Below are positions 43,944-53,600 of a stretch of 64,000 nt of DNA, piece by piece. The stretch lies in assembly GCF_003626645.1 (NCBI RefSeq), contig NZ_RBAM01000005.1, positions 518,378-582,377 of the forward strand, read 5' to 3'. Under the pieces are notes generated by a model. That model had not been told where the DNA came from. It searched no databases and was given only the letters and a program-made list of their open reading frames with translations. Both the position numbers and the translations under genes were made by a program. Origin of the DNA: Streptomyces klenkii. GTDB lineage: Bacteria > Actinomycetota > Actinomycetes > Streptomycetales > Streptomycetaceae. Numbering within the stretch: the stretch's first letter is position 1; every line of letters begins with the position of its first letter.

Positions 43944-45131
43944 ATGCCATCCATCCGCAGGCCGGCGCTGGCCGCGGCCGCTCTGACGGCCGCGCTGGCG
44001 CTGACCGCCACCGCGTGCGGCCCGTCCGACGACGAGGCGGCGGGGAACAAGCCCGGTGCGGCCGCCTCGCAGAAGGGCGACGAGGGCCTCGAGCTGCCCA
44101 AAAACCTTCCCAGTTCCCTGAAGGACCTGGAGAAGTGGAAGAACGGCGCCTGGAAGAACTGGGACAAGGAGCAGTGGCTGCGCGAAGCCCGCGACTTCGT
44201 CAACCCGATCATCAAGGACCACTGGAAGCCGGACACGATGAAGGGCGCCCGGCCGAGCGACAAGACGCTCGCCACGCAGGGCGCTCCGGGCACGGCGCCG
44301 GGCGCCTCCGGTGACCAGGGCGTGACCGACCCCGAGCCGCGGCCGGTGCAGGCGAAGTCGGTCAACGTGCCGTACCACAACAACGCGGCCCCGGTCGGCA
44401 AGGTGTTCTTCGACAGCCCCGAGGGCCACATGGTCTGCTCGGCGACGGTCGTCAAGGACCCGGCGCATCCGGGCAAGTCCAACATGGTGTGGACCGCGGG
44501 CCACTGCGTGCACGCCGGCCAGAAGGGCGGCTGGTACCGCAACATCGCCTTCGTGCCGTCGTACAACGACAAGGGCCTTCCGGGCGCCCAGGTCAACAGC
44601 GCTCCGGTGCAGGACGTCGCCCCGTACGGCGTGTGGTGGGCGGACTGGGCGCAGACCTCCGCCCAGTGGATCAAGCAGGGTGCCGAGACCGGTGGCGCGG
44701 GCGCCCCGTACGACTTCTCCGTGCTGCACGTGAAGCCCGAGGCGGGCTCCGGCAAGTCGCTGGAGGAGACGGTCGGCAACGCCCTCACGGTCGACTTCAA
44801 CGCCCCGCAGGTGAAGTCCATCCCGTCCATGGGTGCCTGGGGCTACCCGGCGGCCGCGCCCTTCGACGGCCAGAAGATGTACGACTGCGTCGACCGGCCG
44901 AGCCGGCTGACGATCGAGCCGTCGCAGCCGACGATGTACCGCATCGGCTGCACGATGACCGGTGGTTCGTCCGGTGGCGGCTGGTTCGCCAAGGGCGCCG
45001 ACGGCAAGGTGGTGCTGGTTTCCAACACCTCGATCGGCCCGGCCAACAGCACCTGGCTGGCCGGACCGCACCTGGGCCCGGAGGCGCAGGGCGTCTACAA
45101 CGCCATCAGCCAGAAGTTCGCCAAGCGGTGA
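43944..45131 (+). CDS. Secreted trypsin-like serine peptidase, probable lipoprotein
   Basis: This 395-residue exported protein has a signal segment RRPALAAAALTAALALTATA followed by Cys, a weak lipobox. The mature part has a Lys/Trp-rich region (DLEKWKNGAWKNWDKEQWL). The peptidase domain has His in WTAGHCVHAG, Asp in PYDFSVLHV and Ser in TGGSSGGGWF, so a complete triad is likely. The ATG at 43944 follows AGGGGGAA. It is divergent from the siderophore operon and ends at a strong terminator. Substrate is unknown. Confidence 0.85.
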   Translation: MPSIRRPALAAAALTAALALTATACGPSDDEAAGNKPGAAASQKGDEGLELPKNLPSSLKDLEKWKNGAWKNWDKEQWLREARDFVNPIIKDHWKPDTMKGARPSDKTLATQGAPGTAPGASGDQGVTDPEPRPVQAKSVNVPYHNNAAPVGKVFFDSPEGHMVCSATVVKDPAHPGKSNMVWTAGHCVHAGQKGGWYRNIAFVPSYNDKGLPGAQVNSAPVQDVAPYGVWWADWAQTSAQWIKQGAETGGAGAPYDFSVLHVKPEAGSGKSLEETVGNALTVDFNAPQVKSIPSMGAWGYPAAAPFDGQKMYDCVDRPSRLTIEPSQPTMYRIGCTMTGGSSGGGWFAKGADGKVVLVSNTSIGPANSTWLAGPHLGPEAQGVYNAISQKFAKR

Positions 45132-45157
45132 CGTCGCAGTAGCGGCGCCGTAGCGGC

Positions 45158-45199
45158 CGAAGGCCCCGCTCCCCGGAATCCCGGGGAGCGGGGCCTTCG
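45158..45199. terminator. Bidirectional terminator
   Basis: Perfect 19-base arms (45158-45176 and 45181-45199) with a four-base loop lie between the convergent serine peptidase gene and hflX. Confidence 0.9.
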
Positions 45200-45232
45200 C
45201 ACTGCACAAGTACTTGCGCGCTGCCCTGGGCC

Positions 45233-46720
45233 TCAGGCCGCGGGCACGTACCGCTGGAGCTCCGCGGCGAGCTCCTCGTGCACCCGCGCCTTCAGCAGCG
45301 TGCCCTCCGGGGTGTGCTCCTCGGAGATCACCTCGCCGTCGGCGTGCGCCCGTGCGACGAGCGAGCCGTGGGTGTACGGCACGAGCGCCTCGATCTCCAC
45401 GGCGGGGCGCGGCAGCTCGCGGTCGATCAGGGCCAGGAGCTCGTCGATGCCCTCGCCGCTGCGGGCCGACACCGCGATCGAGTGCTTCTCGATCCGCAGC
45501 AGCCGCTGGAGGACCAGCGGGTCCGCGGCATCCGCCTTGTTGATCACGACGATCTCGGGCACGTTTGTGGCGCCGACGTCGCGGATCACCTCGCGCACGG
45601 CGGCCAGCTGCTCCTCCGGCGCCGGGTGGGCGCCGTCCACCACGTGCAGGATGAGGTCGGAGTCGCCGACCTCCTCCATGGTGGAGCGGAAGGCCTCGAC
45701 GAGGTGGTGCGGCAGGTGCCGGACGAAGCCGACGGTGTCGGCGAGGGTGTAGACGCGGCCGGAGGGCGTCTCGGCCCGGCGCACGGTCGGGTCCAGGGTG
45801 GCGAACAGGGCGTTCTCCACCAGGACGCCGGCGCCGGTGAGCCGGTTGAGCAGGGAGGACTTGCCGGCGTTGGTGTAGCCCGCAATGGCGACCGACGGGA
45901 CCTTGTTCCGCCGGCGCTCCTGGCGCTTGATGTCGCGGCCGGTCTTCATCTCCGCGATCTCCCGGCGCATCTTCGCCATCTTCTCGCGGATCCGCCGGCG
46001 GTCGGTCTCGATCTTGGTCTCACCGGGGCCGCGGGTGGCCATGCCGCCTCCGGAGGAGCCGGAGCCGCCACCGCCCATCTGCCGGGACAGCGACTGGCCC
46101 CAGCCGCGCAGCCGCGGCAGCATGTACTGCATCTGGGCGAGCGAGACCTGCGCCTTGCCCTCCCGGGACTTGGCGTGCTGGGCGAAGATGTCGAGGATCA
46201 GGGCCGTGCGGTCGACGACCTTGACCTTGACGACGTCCTCCAGCTGGATGAGCTGGCCGGGGCTGAGCTCACCGTCGCAGACGACGGTGTCGGCACCGGA
46301 CTCCAGGACGATGTCCCGCAGCTCCTGGGCCTTGCCGGAGCCGATGTACGTGGCCGGGTCCGGCTTGTCGCGGCGCTGGGTGACGCCGTCGAGCACCAGG
46401 GCGCCCGCGGTCTCGGCGAGGGCGGCGAGCTCCGCGAGGGAGTTGTCCGCGTCCTGCACCGTGCCGGACGTCCAGACGCCGACCAGCACCACGCGCTCCA
46501 GGCGCAGCTGCCGGTACTCGACCTCGGTGACGTCCTCCAGCTCGGTGGAGAGGCCGGCGACGCGCCGCAGGGCGGCCCGCTCGGAGCGGTCGTACTGCTC
46601 GCCGTCGCGCTCCCCGTCGATCTCGTGGCTCCAGGCGACGTCCTCTTCCATCAGGGCGTCGGCCCGAAGGCTCTCCGGGAGGCTCTGCCGGTCCTGGGGA
46701 AGGGAAGAAGAGGAGGTCAT
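45233..46720 (-). CDS. hflX: GTPase HflX
   Basis: This 495-residue ribosome-associated GTPase can split stalled ribosomes. The N-terminal domain includes GKAQELRDIVLESGADTVV and ELSPGQLIQLEDVVKVKVVD. The G-domain has GYTNAGKSSLLNRLTG (G1), LADTVGFVRHLPHHLVEAF (G3) and VINKAD (G4). A glycine-rich linker GGGGSGSSGGG precedes the G-domain. The ATG at 46720 follows AAAGGATCAA. The location between rsh/dapF and the siderophore region fits the Streptomyces core order. Confidence 0.95.
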   Translation of the reverse strand: MTSSSSLPQDRQSLPESLRADALMEEDVAWSHEIDGERDGEQYDRSERAALRRVAGLSTELEDVTEVEYRQLRLERVVLVGVWTSGTVQDADNSLAELAALAETAGALVLDGVTQRRDKPDPATYIGSGKAQELRDIVLESGADTVVCDGELSPGQLIQLEDVVKVKVVDRTALILDIFAQHAKSREGKAQVSLAQMQYMLPRLRGWGQSLSRQMGGGGSGSSGGGMATRGPGETKIETDRRRIREKMAKMRREIAEMKTGRDIKRQERRRNKVPSVAIAGYTNAGKSSLLNRLTGAGVLVENALFATLDPTVRRAETPSGRVYTLADTVGFVRHLPHHLVEAFRSTMEEVGDSDLILHVVDGAHPAPEEQLAAVREVIRDVGATNVPEIVVINKADAADPLVLQRLLRIEKHSIAVSARSGEGIDELLALIDRELPRPAVEIEALVPYTHGSLVARAHADGEVISEEHTPEGTLLKARVHEELAAELQRYVPAA

Positions 46721-46857
46721 TTGATCCTTTGCATCGTTGGGAGGTGGCGGCCCCCTGTGCAGCGGCCGCACCGTCGACAACGCGCGAGCGGCCCCGGGGA
46801 TTCCCGCGGCCGGCGGCCCCGCCGACCCGTCGATGGTCCCACGGCGCCGCCGGAGCG

Positions 46858-48378
46858 TCACGCGGGTTTCGGCGCGGTCTTCGGCCCTGCCTTGGGTGTC
46901 GCCTTCGGCGCCGCCTTCGCCGCCGTCTTCCAGTCGGGGTGGCCGGGCATGGGCGGGGTCTTCGTGCCGTACAGCCAGTCCTGGAGGAATTCCCTCAGGT
47001 CCTGGCCGGAGACCTGGGAGGCGAGGGCGGTGAAGTCGGCCGTGGTGGCGCTCTCGTCCCGGTGGACATTGATCCACTCGCGCTGGAGGCGGTCGAAGGC
47101 CGCCGTCCCGATCTTCTGCCGCAGCGCGTAGAGCACGAGCGCGCCCCCGTCGTAGACACCGGGCCGGAAGATGCTGATCCGCCGGCCGGGCTCGGGCGGC
47201 TTCGGCTGGGCGGGCGGCCCGCCGTCAGTGCGCCAGGCGGCGGACTGCTCGTAGGCGGTGCGCATCCGGGCGTCGAGCGTGCGGCCGCCCTTCTGCTCGG
47301 CGTACAGGGCCTCGTACCAGGTGGCGTGTCCCTCGTTGAGCCAGAGGTCGGACCAGCTGGCGGGGCTGACGCTGTCGCCGAACCACTGGTGGGCGAGCTC
47401 GTGGACCATGATCGACTCCAGGTACCAGGCGGGGATGTCGTCCCGGATGAACAGGCCGCGCTCGAAGAGGGACAGGGTCTGCGTCTCCAGCTCGAAGCCG
47501 GTCGACGCGTCGGCGATCAGCAAGCCGTAGTTCTCGAAGGGATAGGCGCCGACCTTCTTTTCCATCCAGGCGATCTGTTCGGGCGTCTTGGACGCCCACT
47601 TCTCCACGCGCTGCCGGTCGGCCGCCGGCACGACGTCCCGTACGAGCAGGCCGTGGGGCCCCGTGCGGCGGACGACGGCGGAGCGGCCGATGGAGACCTG
47701 GGCGAGCTCGGTGGCCATGGGGTGCTCGCTGCGGTACGTCCAGGCGGTGTTCGCACCCCGGGCCGTGCGTCCTTCCGGCCGGCCGTTGGCGACGACCGTC
47801 AGGTCGCTGGGTGCGGTGACGTGGAAGGTGAACCGGGCCTTGTCGGAGGGGTGGTCGTTGCAGGGGAAGACCCGGTGCCCCGCGTCGGCCTGGTTGGCCA
47901 TGACCAGCCCGTCCTTCGTACGGATCCAGCCGCCGTCCTTGGGGTCGCGCGGCTCGCTGCTGTGCCGGACGACGACGGTGAAGAGGCCTTCGGCCGGCAG
48001 GGCGACGGACGGGGTGACGACGAGGTCCTCCTTGGCGGAGGCGAACTGGGCGGGCAGGCCGTTGACGGTCACCGAGCGGACCGTGCCGCCGGAGAAGTCG
48101 AGGTTGAAGTGGTCCAGTCCGGTGGTGGCCCGGGCCGCGATGGTGGTGACGGCGTCGAGCGGCTTGCTGTTGCCGTGGTAGTCAAACTTGATGTCGTAAG
48201 CGGCCACGTCGTAGCCGGGGTTGCCGAGGTCCGGGAAGAGCCGGTCGCCGACGCCCTGGGGGTTCGCGGCGGGCGGGGCGGCGGCGCCGACGAGGAGGGC
48301 CGTGGCGGCGGCGAGGGCGGCGCGGCGGCGCACGGACCGCCAGGGGATCAGGGCGGGTTTCCCGGGTGAGTGCGGCAT
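46858..48378 (-). CDS. Secreted M1-family metallopeptidase (aminopeptidase N-like)
   Basis: This 506-residue exported protein has a signal peptide (AALAAATALLVGAAAPPAA). The zinc site is MVHELAHQWFGD with the downstream Glu in WLNEGHATWYEAL, so the gluzincin motif is complete. The N-terminal beta domain has YDIKFDYHGNSKPLDAVTTI. The C-terminus ends in a Lys/Ala/Pro-rich tail (KAAPKATPKAGPKTAPKPA). It probably trims peptides outside the cell. It is monocistronic between hflX and rsh. Confidence 0.92.
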   Translation of the reverse strand: MPHSPGKPALIPWRSVRRRAALAAATALLVGAAAPPAANPQGVGDRLFPDLGNPGYDVAAYDIKFDYHGNSKPLDAVTTIAARATTGLDHFNLDFSGGTVRSVTVNGLPAQFASAKEDLVVTPSVALPAEGLFTVVVRHSSEPRDPKDGGWIRTKDGLVMANQADAGHRVFPCNDHPSDKARFTFHVTAPSDLTVVANGRPEGRTARGANTAWTYRSEHPMATELAQVSIGRSAVVRRTGPHGLLVRDVVPAADRQRVEKWASKTPEQIAWMEKKVGAYPFENYGLLIADASTGFELETQTLSLFERGLFIRDDIPAWYLESIMVHELAHQWFGDSVSPASWSDLWLNEGHATWYEALYAEQKGGRTLDARMRTAYEQSAAWRTDGGPPAQPKPPEPGRRISIFRPGVYDGGALVLYALRQKIGTAAFDRLQREWINVHRDESATTADFTALASQVSGQDLREFLQDWLYGTKTPPMPGHPDWKTAAKAAPKATPKAGPKTAPKPA

Positions 48379-48543
48379 GCGTCCATCGCTATCAGCGCGG
48401 GGGCCCCGGGGAGCGGCGGCACGCGCCGCCCCACCCGTACGAGCGTGCCCGGAAGGCTGTACGAGCAGCTCCCCGCCCGGGGGAGGAAACCCGTCGCTCC
48501 TGCCCGGGCGGCCTTCGCTACGGGCATCAGATGCCCCGCCCGG

Positions 48544-50670
48544 CTAGAGGTGCGCCGTGGCCACCGGCCGCCCGGCCCGTGCCACGTCGTAGACCCCCGG
48601 CACGCGCCGCATGGCGCGCATCAGCTCCGGCAGCCGGTCGGCGTCCGGCAGCTGGAGGGTGTAGGTGTGGCGCACGCGCTGCTCGTGGGGCGGCTCGACG
48701 GCCGCCGAGATGACCGCCGCGCCCTCGGCCGCGATGGCCTCCGTGAGGTCGGCCAGGAGGTGCGGCCTGCTGAAGGATTCGGCGCGCAGGGTGACGCGGT
48801 AGTCGCAGGAGCCGCCCTCCTCGGGGCTGCTCCACCGGACGCCGACGGGCGCCCGGCCGGAGGTGACCATGCGGTGCACCGCCGGGCACTGCGCCCGGTG
48901 CACCGTGACGGCGCCGCCCCGTACGGCGAAGCCGGTGACTTCGTCGGGCGGCACGGGCGTACAGCAGCCCGCCAGGCGGACGCTCGCGGCCGCCAGGTCC
49001 GCCCCGTCAGCCGTAACGGCGACGGGCCACCGCGCGGCTGGAGCGGTGGCCCGGGGCGGAGGGCAGGGGCGGCCCGCGGCGAGCGGCACGGGCGGGGCGG
49101 CCTCGACTACGGGATGGGTCGCCAGCCAGCGCTCGATGGCGATGCGCGCGGCGGGCGTACGGGCGTGCTCCAGCCAGTCCGGGGAGGGGCCTGAGGCGCT
49201 GTCGCGGGACATCAGCAGTTGCAGGGTGTCGCCGTCGCGCAGCACGGTGCTGAGGGTGGCCAGGCGGCCGTTGACGCGGGCGCCGATGCAGCTGTGCCCG
49301 CCGTCCCCGTGCTGGGCGTAGGCCGCGTCGACGCAGCTCGACCCGGCGGGCAGGCCGATGGTGCCGCCGTCGGCGCGGAAGACGGTGATCTCACGGTCCA
49401 GGGCGAGCTCGTCGCGGAGCGAGGTCCAGAAGGTGTCGGGGTCGGGCGTGGCCTGCTGCCATTGCAGGAGCCGGGAGAGCCATCCGGGCCGGGTGGGGTC
49501 GACGCGCTCGCCGTCCGTGGCGTCGGGCGTCTCCGGAGCCGCGTACGGATTGCCCAGGGCGACGACGCCGGCCTCGGCGACCCTGTGCATCTGATGGGTG
49601 CGGATGAGGACTTGCGCGGCCTCCCCGCCGGGGCACGCCACCGCCGTGTGGAGCGACTGGTAGAGGTTGAACTTCGGGGTGGCGATGAAGTCCTTGAACT
49701 CCGAGATGAAGGGCGTGAAGCAGGTGTGCAGCTCGCCGAGGACGCCGTAGCAGTCGGCGTCCTCGGCGACCAGGACGAGCAGCCTGCCGAGGTCCGAGCC
49801 CGTCATCTCGGCGCGCTTGAGGCGCACCCGGTGAACGGAGACGAAGTGGCGCTGCTTGACGAGGACGTCGGCCGCGATGTCCGCCTCGCGCAGGACGGCC
49901 CGCACGCGCTCCGCCGTGGCCTCCAGGGTCGCGAGGCCGTCCGCGCGCCCGCGGACGAACTCGCGGGTGCGGGCGTACTCCTCGGGGTGGAGGATCGCGA
50001 AGACGAGGTCCTCCAGCTCCGTCTTGAGCGCCTGGACGCCCAGCCGTTCGGCGAGCGGGATCAGGACGTCCCGGGTGACCTTGGCGATGCGGACCTGTTT
50101 GTCGGGGCGCATCACGCCGAGCGTGCGCATGTTGTGCAGCCGGTCGGCGAGCTTGATGGACATGACGCGGACGTCGTTGCCGGTGGCCACGAGCATCTTG
50201 CGGAAGGTCTCCGGCTCGGCGGCGGCGCCGTAGTCGACCTTCTCCAGCTTGGTGACGCCGTCGACGAGGAAGCGGACCTCTTCGCCGAACTGCCCGCGGA
50301 CCTGATCCAGGGTCACCTCGGTGTCCTCGACGGTGTCGTGGAGGAGGGAGGCGGTCAGGGTGGTTGTCTCGGCGCCCAGCTCGGCCAGGATGAGCGTGAC
50401 GGCGAGCGGGTGGGTGATGTACGGCTCGCCGCTCTTGCGGGTCTGGCCGCGGTGGGAGGACTCCGCGAGCAGATAGGCGCGCCGCAGGATGTCGAGGTCC
50501 GCGCCCGGGTGGTGGGCGCGGTGCACCTTGGCGACGTGGTCGATGGCGTCCGGCAGCCTGCCGCGCGAGCCCGATCCGCCGAGGGCCGCCCGCCCCAGCC
50601 GTCTCAGGTCGAGGCGGGCGCGGCCGCGCCAGCGACCGGGAACGCCTGCGGGCGTGGCGTCTGTGCTCAT
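48544..50670 (-). CDS. RelA/SpoT-family (p)ppGpp enzyme, RshA-like
   Basis: This 708-residue protein has an intact HD hydrolase domain (YITHPLAV, LLHDTVEDTEVT and SIKLADRLHNMRTL). A synthetase domain follows, with FKDFIATPKFNLYQSLHTAV, then TGS and ACT domains. In the synthetase part several usually conserved residues are missing. The GRPKxxYS loop reads QRHFVSV, the YDLxGIR segment reads GRLLVLV, and the catalytic Glu before QIRT is Gln (AAQVLIRT). So hydrolase activity seems likely and synthesis doubtful. Position next to dapF matches rshA of S. coelicolor. The ATG at 50670 follows GGAGGTG. Confidence 0.88.
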   Translation of the reverse strand: MSTDATPAGVPGRWRGRARLDLRRLGRAALGGSGSRGRLPDAIDHVAKVHRAHHPGADLDILRRAYLLAESSHRGQTRKSGEPYITHPLAVTLILAELGAETTTLTASLLHDTVEDTEVTLDQVRGQFGEEVRFLVDGVTKLEKVDYGAAAEPETFRKMLVATGNDVRVMSIKLADRLHNMRTLGVMRPDKQVRIAKVTRDVLIPLAERLGVQALKTELEDLVFAILHPEEYARTREFVRGRADGLATLEATAERVRAVLREADIAADVLVKQRHFVSVHRVRLKRAEMTGSDLGRLLVLVAEDADCYGVLGELHTCFTPFISEFKDFIATPKFNLYQSLHTAVACPGGEAAQVLIRTHQMHRVAEAGVVALGNPYAAPETPDATDGERVDPTRPGWLSRLLQWQQATPDPDTFWTSLRDELALDREITVFRADGGTIGLPAGSSCVDAAYAQHGDGGHSCIGARVNGRLATLSTVLRDGDTLQLLMSRDSASGPSPDWLEHARTPAARIAIERWLATHPVVEAAPPVPLAAGRPCPPPRATAPAARWPVAVTADGADLAAASVRLAGCCTPVPPDEVTGFAVRGGAVTVHRAQCPAVHRMVTSGRAPVGVRWSSPEEGGSCDYRVTLRAESFSRPHLLADLTEAIAAEGAAVISAAVEPPHEQRVRHTYTLQLPDADRLPELMRAMRRVPGVYDVARAGRPVATAHL

Positions 50671-50806
50671 GGGGGCACCTCCGGCAGCGTCGACCGGCGG
50701 TCGGCTGCGCGCCTCCGTACCGGTGCTTGATGCTACCGAGCCCATCACGCGCTGCTCACCCGCTCTCGCCCAGAGTGAAACGGATCACCCATTCGAGCGA
50801 GCCACG

Positions 50807-50824
50807 CCGCAGGGAGTCCTGCGG
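50807..50824 (-). terminator. Hairpin downstream of dapF
   Basis: A seven-base perfect stem (CCGCAGG / CCTGCGG) with loop GAGT lies 28 bases past the dapF stop. Confidence 0.55.
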
Positions 50825-50851
50825 ACGGGCCGGAAAGGAGGTAGTGGCGCC

Positions 50852-51742
50852 TCAGGCGAGCGCTGCGGCCAGCCAGGACGGGTCGAAGACGCCCTCCGCG
50901 ACGATCACGGCGGGGCCGGTCATCTCGACCGTGCCGTCGGGCGCCTCGCTGATCACCAGGCGCCCGCCGGGGACGTCCACGGTGTAGGCGACGGGGAGGC
51001 CGGTGACGGCGGGGTCGAGGCCGTCCCGGCGGGCGGTCGCTACCATCACGGCGCAGGCGCCCGTGCCGCAGGAGCGGGTCTCGCCGGAGCCGCGCTCGTG
51101 GACGCGCATGGCGACGTGCCGCGGGCCGCGGTCGGCCACGAACTCGACGTTGGTGCCGTGGGGGTAGGCCTCGGCCGGGGCGACGCCGGGGGCGGCGTAC
51201 AGGTTTCCGGCGTCGTCGAGGTGGTCGACGAAGGTGACGGCGTGCGGGTTGCCCATGTTCACGTTGCGGGCGGGGCGGGTGCGGCCGCCGACGGTGACGG
51301 TCACCTCGCCCTCGGGGAGCGTGGCCCGCCCCATGCCGACGGTGATCTCGCCGGGCGTGCCGTCGGGCCCGTCCTTGGCGATGTGGGCCTGCCGGATGCC
51401 CGCGCGGGTCGCGACGGCCAGGCTGCCGACCTCGACGAGGCCCGCGTGGCGGAGGTAGCGGGCGAAGACGCGGACGCCGTTGCCGCACATCTCGGCGATG
51501 CTGCCGTCGCTGTTACGGTAGTCCATGAACCACTCGGCTTCGCCGGCCATGGCGCGCGCCTCGGGGTGGGCCGCGGACCGGACGATCCGGAGCACCCCGT
51601 CGGCGCCGATGCCCGCGCGGCGGTCGCACAGGCGGGCGACGGCGGCCGGGGACAGCTCGATGCGGCCGTCGTAGTCCGGGATGATCACGAAGTCGTTCTC
51701 GGTGCCGTGGCCCTTGAGGAAGGCGATCTGTGTGGTGCTCAC
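50852..51742 (-). CDS. dapF: Diaminopimelate epimerase
   Basis: This 296-residue enzyme converts LL- to meso-diaminopimelate for lysine and cell-wall synthesis; Streptomyces walls use the LL form, so the gene feeds lysine synthesis. Catalytic cysteines are in EMCGNGVRVFARYL and RSCGTGACAVMVA. The GHGTENDFVI N-terminus is typical. The GTG at 51742 has no clear ribosome-binding site. It is part of the leftward miaA / membrane protein / dapF block. Confidence 0.95.
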   Translation of the reverse strand: MSTTQIAFLKGHGTENDFVIIPDYDGRIELSPAAVARLCDRRAGIGADGVLRIVRSAAHPEARAMAGEAEWFMDYRNSDGSIAEMCGNGVRVFARYLRHAGLVEVGSLAVATRAGIRQAHIAKDGPDGTPGEITVGMGRATLPEGEVTVTVGGRTRPARNVNMGNPHAVTFVDHLDDAGNLYAAPGVAPAEAYPHGTNVEFVADRGPRHVAMRVHERGSGETRSCGTGACAVMVATARRDGLDPAVTGLPVAYTVDVPGGRLVISEAPDGTVEMTGPAVIVAEGVFDPSWLAAALA

Positions 51743-51864
51743 GGTTCGATGGTACGGGGGCGGGCCCGCTGTCTCCCCGGCGAGGCCCTCGGCTCCCCCG
51801 GCCTCCCCGGCTTCCCCGGCTTCCCTGCCGGAGCCCCCGGGCGTGCTCACTGGTGCGGCCCGTC

Positions 51865-52350
51865 TCAGCGCAGGCGCGCCACGCGCCATACGGCGAGGAC
51901 GACGACGAGGGCGACGACGAGCGCGTACGTGGCGGCGTACCGCCAGTCCGGGCGGCCGCCGGAGCCGGGCGCGGGCATGCCGGGCCAGGTGTAGCCGACC
52001 CGGCGGGCGGCCATCACCCCCCAGCCGGCGGCGCAGCAGCTGATGAGCAGGCCGAGCATGGCGACGACCGGTCCTCCGTCGCCGAACTCGAAGGCGAGCG
52101 GGAAGGCGAACATCAGCGAGCCGACGGCGGCGAGACCGACGATGGGGGCGAGCTGCCAGATGCGGAGCCGGCGCTGCGGGCGCAGTTCCCGGAACGAGGC
52201 GGGCGCGGTGCTGCCGGCGTCTGCCTCGGCCGTCCCGTCGGTGTCCTCGGGGCCGTCCGGTGTCAGCGCTTCCGGCTCGCTCCCGGGCACCGCCGGGAGG
52301 TGATCCCTCCGCGGCGGCTGTTGCGGTCTGTCACGAGGGCCGGCCTCCAT
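51865..52350 (-). CDS. Small membrane protein with acidic N-terminus
   Basis: This 161-residue protein has a cytoplasmic N-terminal 60 residues rich in Asp, Pro and Ala. Three hydrophobic segments follow (IWQLAPIVGLAAVGSLMFAF, PVVAMLGLLISCCAAGWGV and YALVVALVVVLAVW). The ATG at 52350 and the GTG at 52356 are both possible starts; GGAGG lies nearby. It sits between dapF and miaA. I do not recognise a family with known function. Confidence 0.75.
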   Translation of the reverse strand: MEAGPRDRPQQPPRRDHLPAVPGSEPEALTPDGPEDTDGTAEADAGSTAPASFRELRPQRRLRIWQLAPIVGLAAVGSLMFAFPLAFEFGDGGPVVAMLGLLISCCAAGWGVMAARRVGYTWPGMPAPGSGGRPDWRYAATYALVVALVVVLAVWRVARLR

Positions 52351-52456
52351 CGCCACGCGCCCTCCCAACCGGACTTCACGGCTCGATCGAAGCTTGATGA
52401 TGGCACGCCCGCGCTGGCCGGAATGGCGTGCGTAGCGTCCCGATGCCATCACGTGA

Positions 52457-53407
52457 TCAGGCTGTGACCGCCCGTTCGAGCAACGCCAGCGCGAGCCCGG
52501 GCAGTTCCGCCCTGCGGTCGGCCGCTCCGCTCAGCCAGTGGACGCGGCTGTCCTTGCGGAACCACGAGTCCTGGCGGCGCGCGAAGCGCTTGGTGGCCCG
52601 TACGGTCTCGGCGCGCGCCTCGTCCTCGGTGCACTCCCCGGCGAGGAAGGCGAGCACCTGCTGGTAGCCCAGGGCACGGGAGGCGGTCAGGCCCCCGCGC
52701 AGGCCCTGCCGCTCCAGGTCGCGCACCTCGTCGACGAGCCCGGCCTCCCACATGCGGTCCACGCGCAGGGTGATGCGCTCGTCCAGCTCGGGGCGCTCGA
52801 CGTCGACGCCGATCTGGAGGGCGTCGTAGACGGGCTCCTCGCCCGGCAGGTTCGCGGTGAAGGGCCGGCCGGTGATCTCGATGACTTCCAGAGCGCGCAC
52901 GATGCGGCGGCCGTTGCCGGGGAGGATGGCGCGGGCGGCGGCCGGGTCGGCGGCGGCGAGGCGGGCGTGCAGGGCGCCGGGGCCGTGCTCCTCGAGCTCC
53001 TCCTCCAGGCGGGCACGGACGGCCGGGTCGGTGCCGGGGAACTCCAGGGCGTCGATGGTGCCCTTGATGTAGAGCCCGGAGCCGCCGACGAGGACGGGGG
53101 TGCGGCCCTCGGCCAGGAGCCGGTCGATCTCCGCGCGGGCCAGCCGCTGGTACTCGGCGACGCTCGCGGTCTCGGTCACGTCCCAGATGTCGAGGAGGCG
53201 GTGCGGCACGCCCTGCTGTTCCTCCGGGGTCAGCTTGGCGGTGCCGATGTCCATGCCCCGGTACAGCTGCATGGAGTCGGCGTTGACGACCTCCCCGCCC
53301 AGGTGCTGGGCGAGGGCGACGCCGAGGTCGGACTTGCCGGCCGCCGTGGGGCCCACGACGGCGATGACCCGCGGGGCGGGAACTGCGTTTTTCACCGGGT
53401 TTTTCAC
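52457..53407 (-). CDS. miaA: tRNA dimethylallyltransferase
   Basis: This 316-residue enzyme adds dimethylallyl to A37 of tRNAs reading UNN codons. The P-loop is VVGPTAAGKSDLGVAL. The DSMQLYRGMDIGTAK region, GGSGLYIKG and GLTASRALGYQQVLAFL are visible. The C-terminal RATKRFARRQDSWFRKD binds tRNA. The GTG at 53407 has a weak ribosome-binding site. MiaB, which acts next on the same base, is encoded 1.8 kb away. Confidence 0.95.
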   Translation of the reverse strand: MKNPVKNAVPAPRVIAVVGPTAAGKSDLGVALAQHLGGEVVNADSMQLYRGMDIGTAKLTPEEQQGVPHRLLDIWDVTETASVAEYQRLARAEIDRLLAEGRTPVLVGGSGLYIKGTIDALEFPGTDPAVRARLEEELEEHGPGALHARLAAADPAAARAILPGNGRRIVRALEVIEITGRPFTANLPGEEPVYDALQIGVDVERPELDERITLRVDRMWEAGLVDEVRDLERQGLRGGLTASRALGYQQVLAFLAGECTEDEARAETVRATKRFARRQDSWFRKDSRVHWLSGAADRRAELPGLALALLERAVTA

Positions 53408-53600
53408 TGCATCAGTCTCGCAAACCCCGGCCGCACCCCACGAACGAGCGACGTGACGCGGCGCTGCCGGGTTCGTTGCCTGTTGCGAGGTCCCGGCCGC
53501 CGGTTTCACGGGCCGGAGGCGGCTGGTCCACGGATCGGCGCCTCGGCACGCACCGGGCGGCGCGGGGTTTCGCTCACACCAGTAAGGTAATGGAGTAGAT

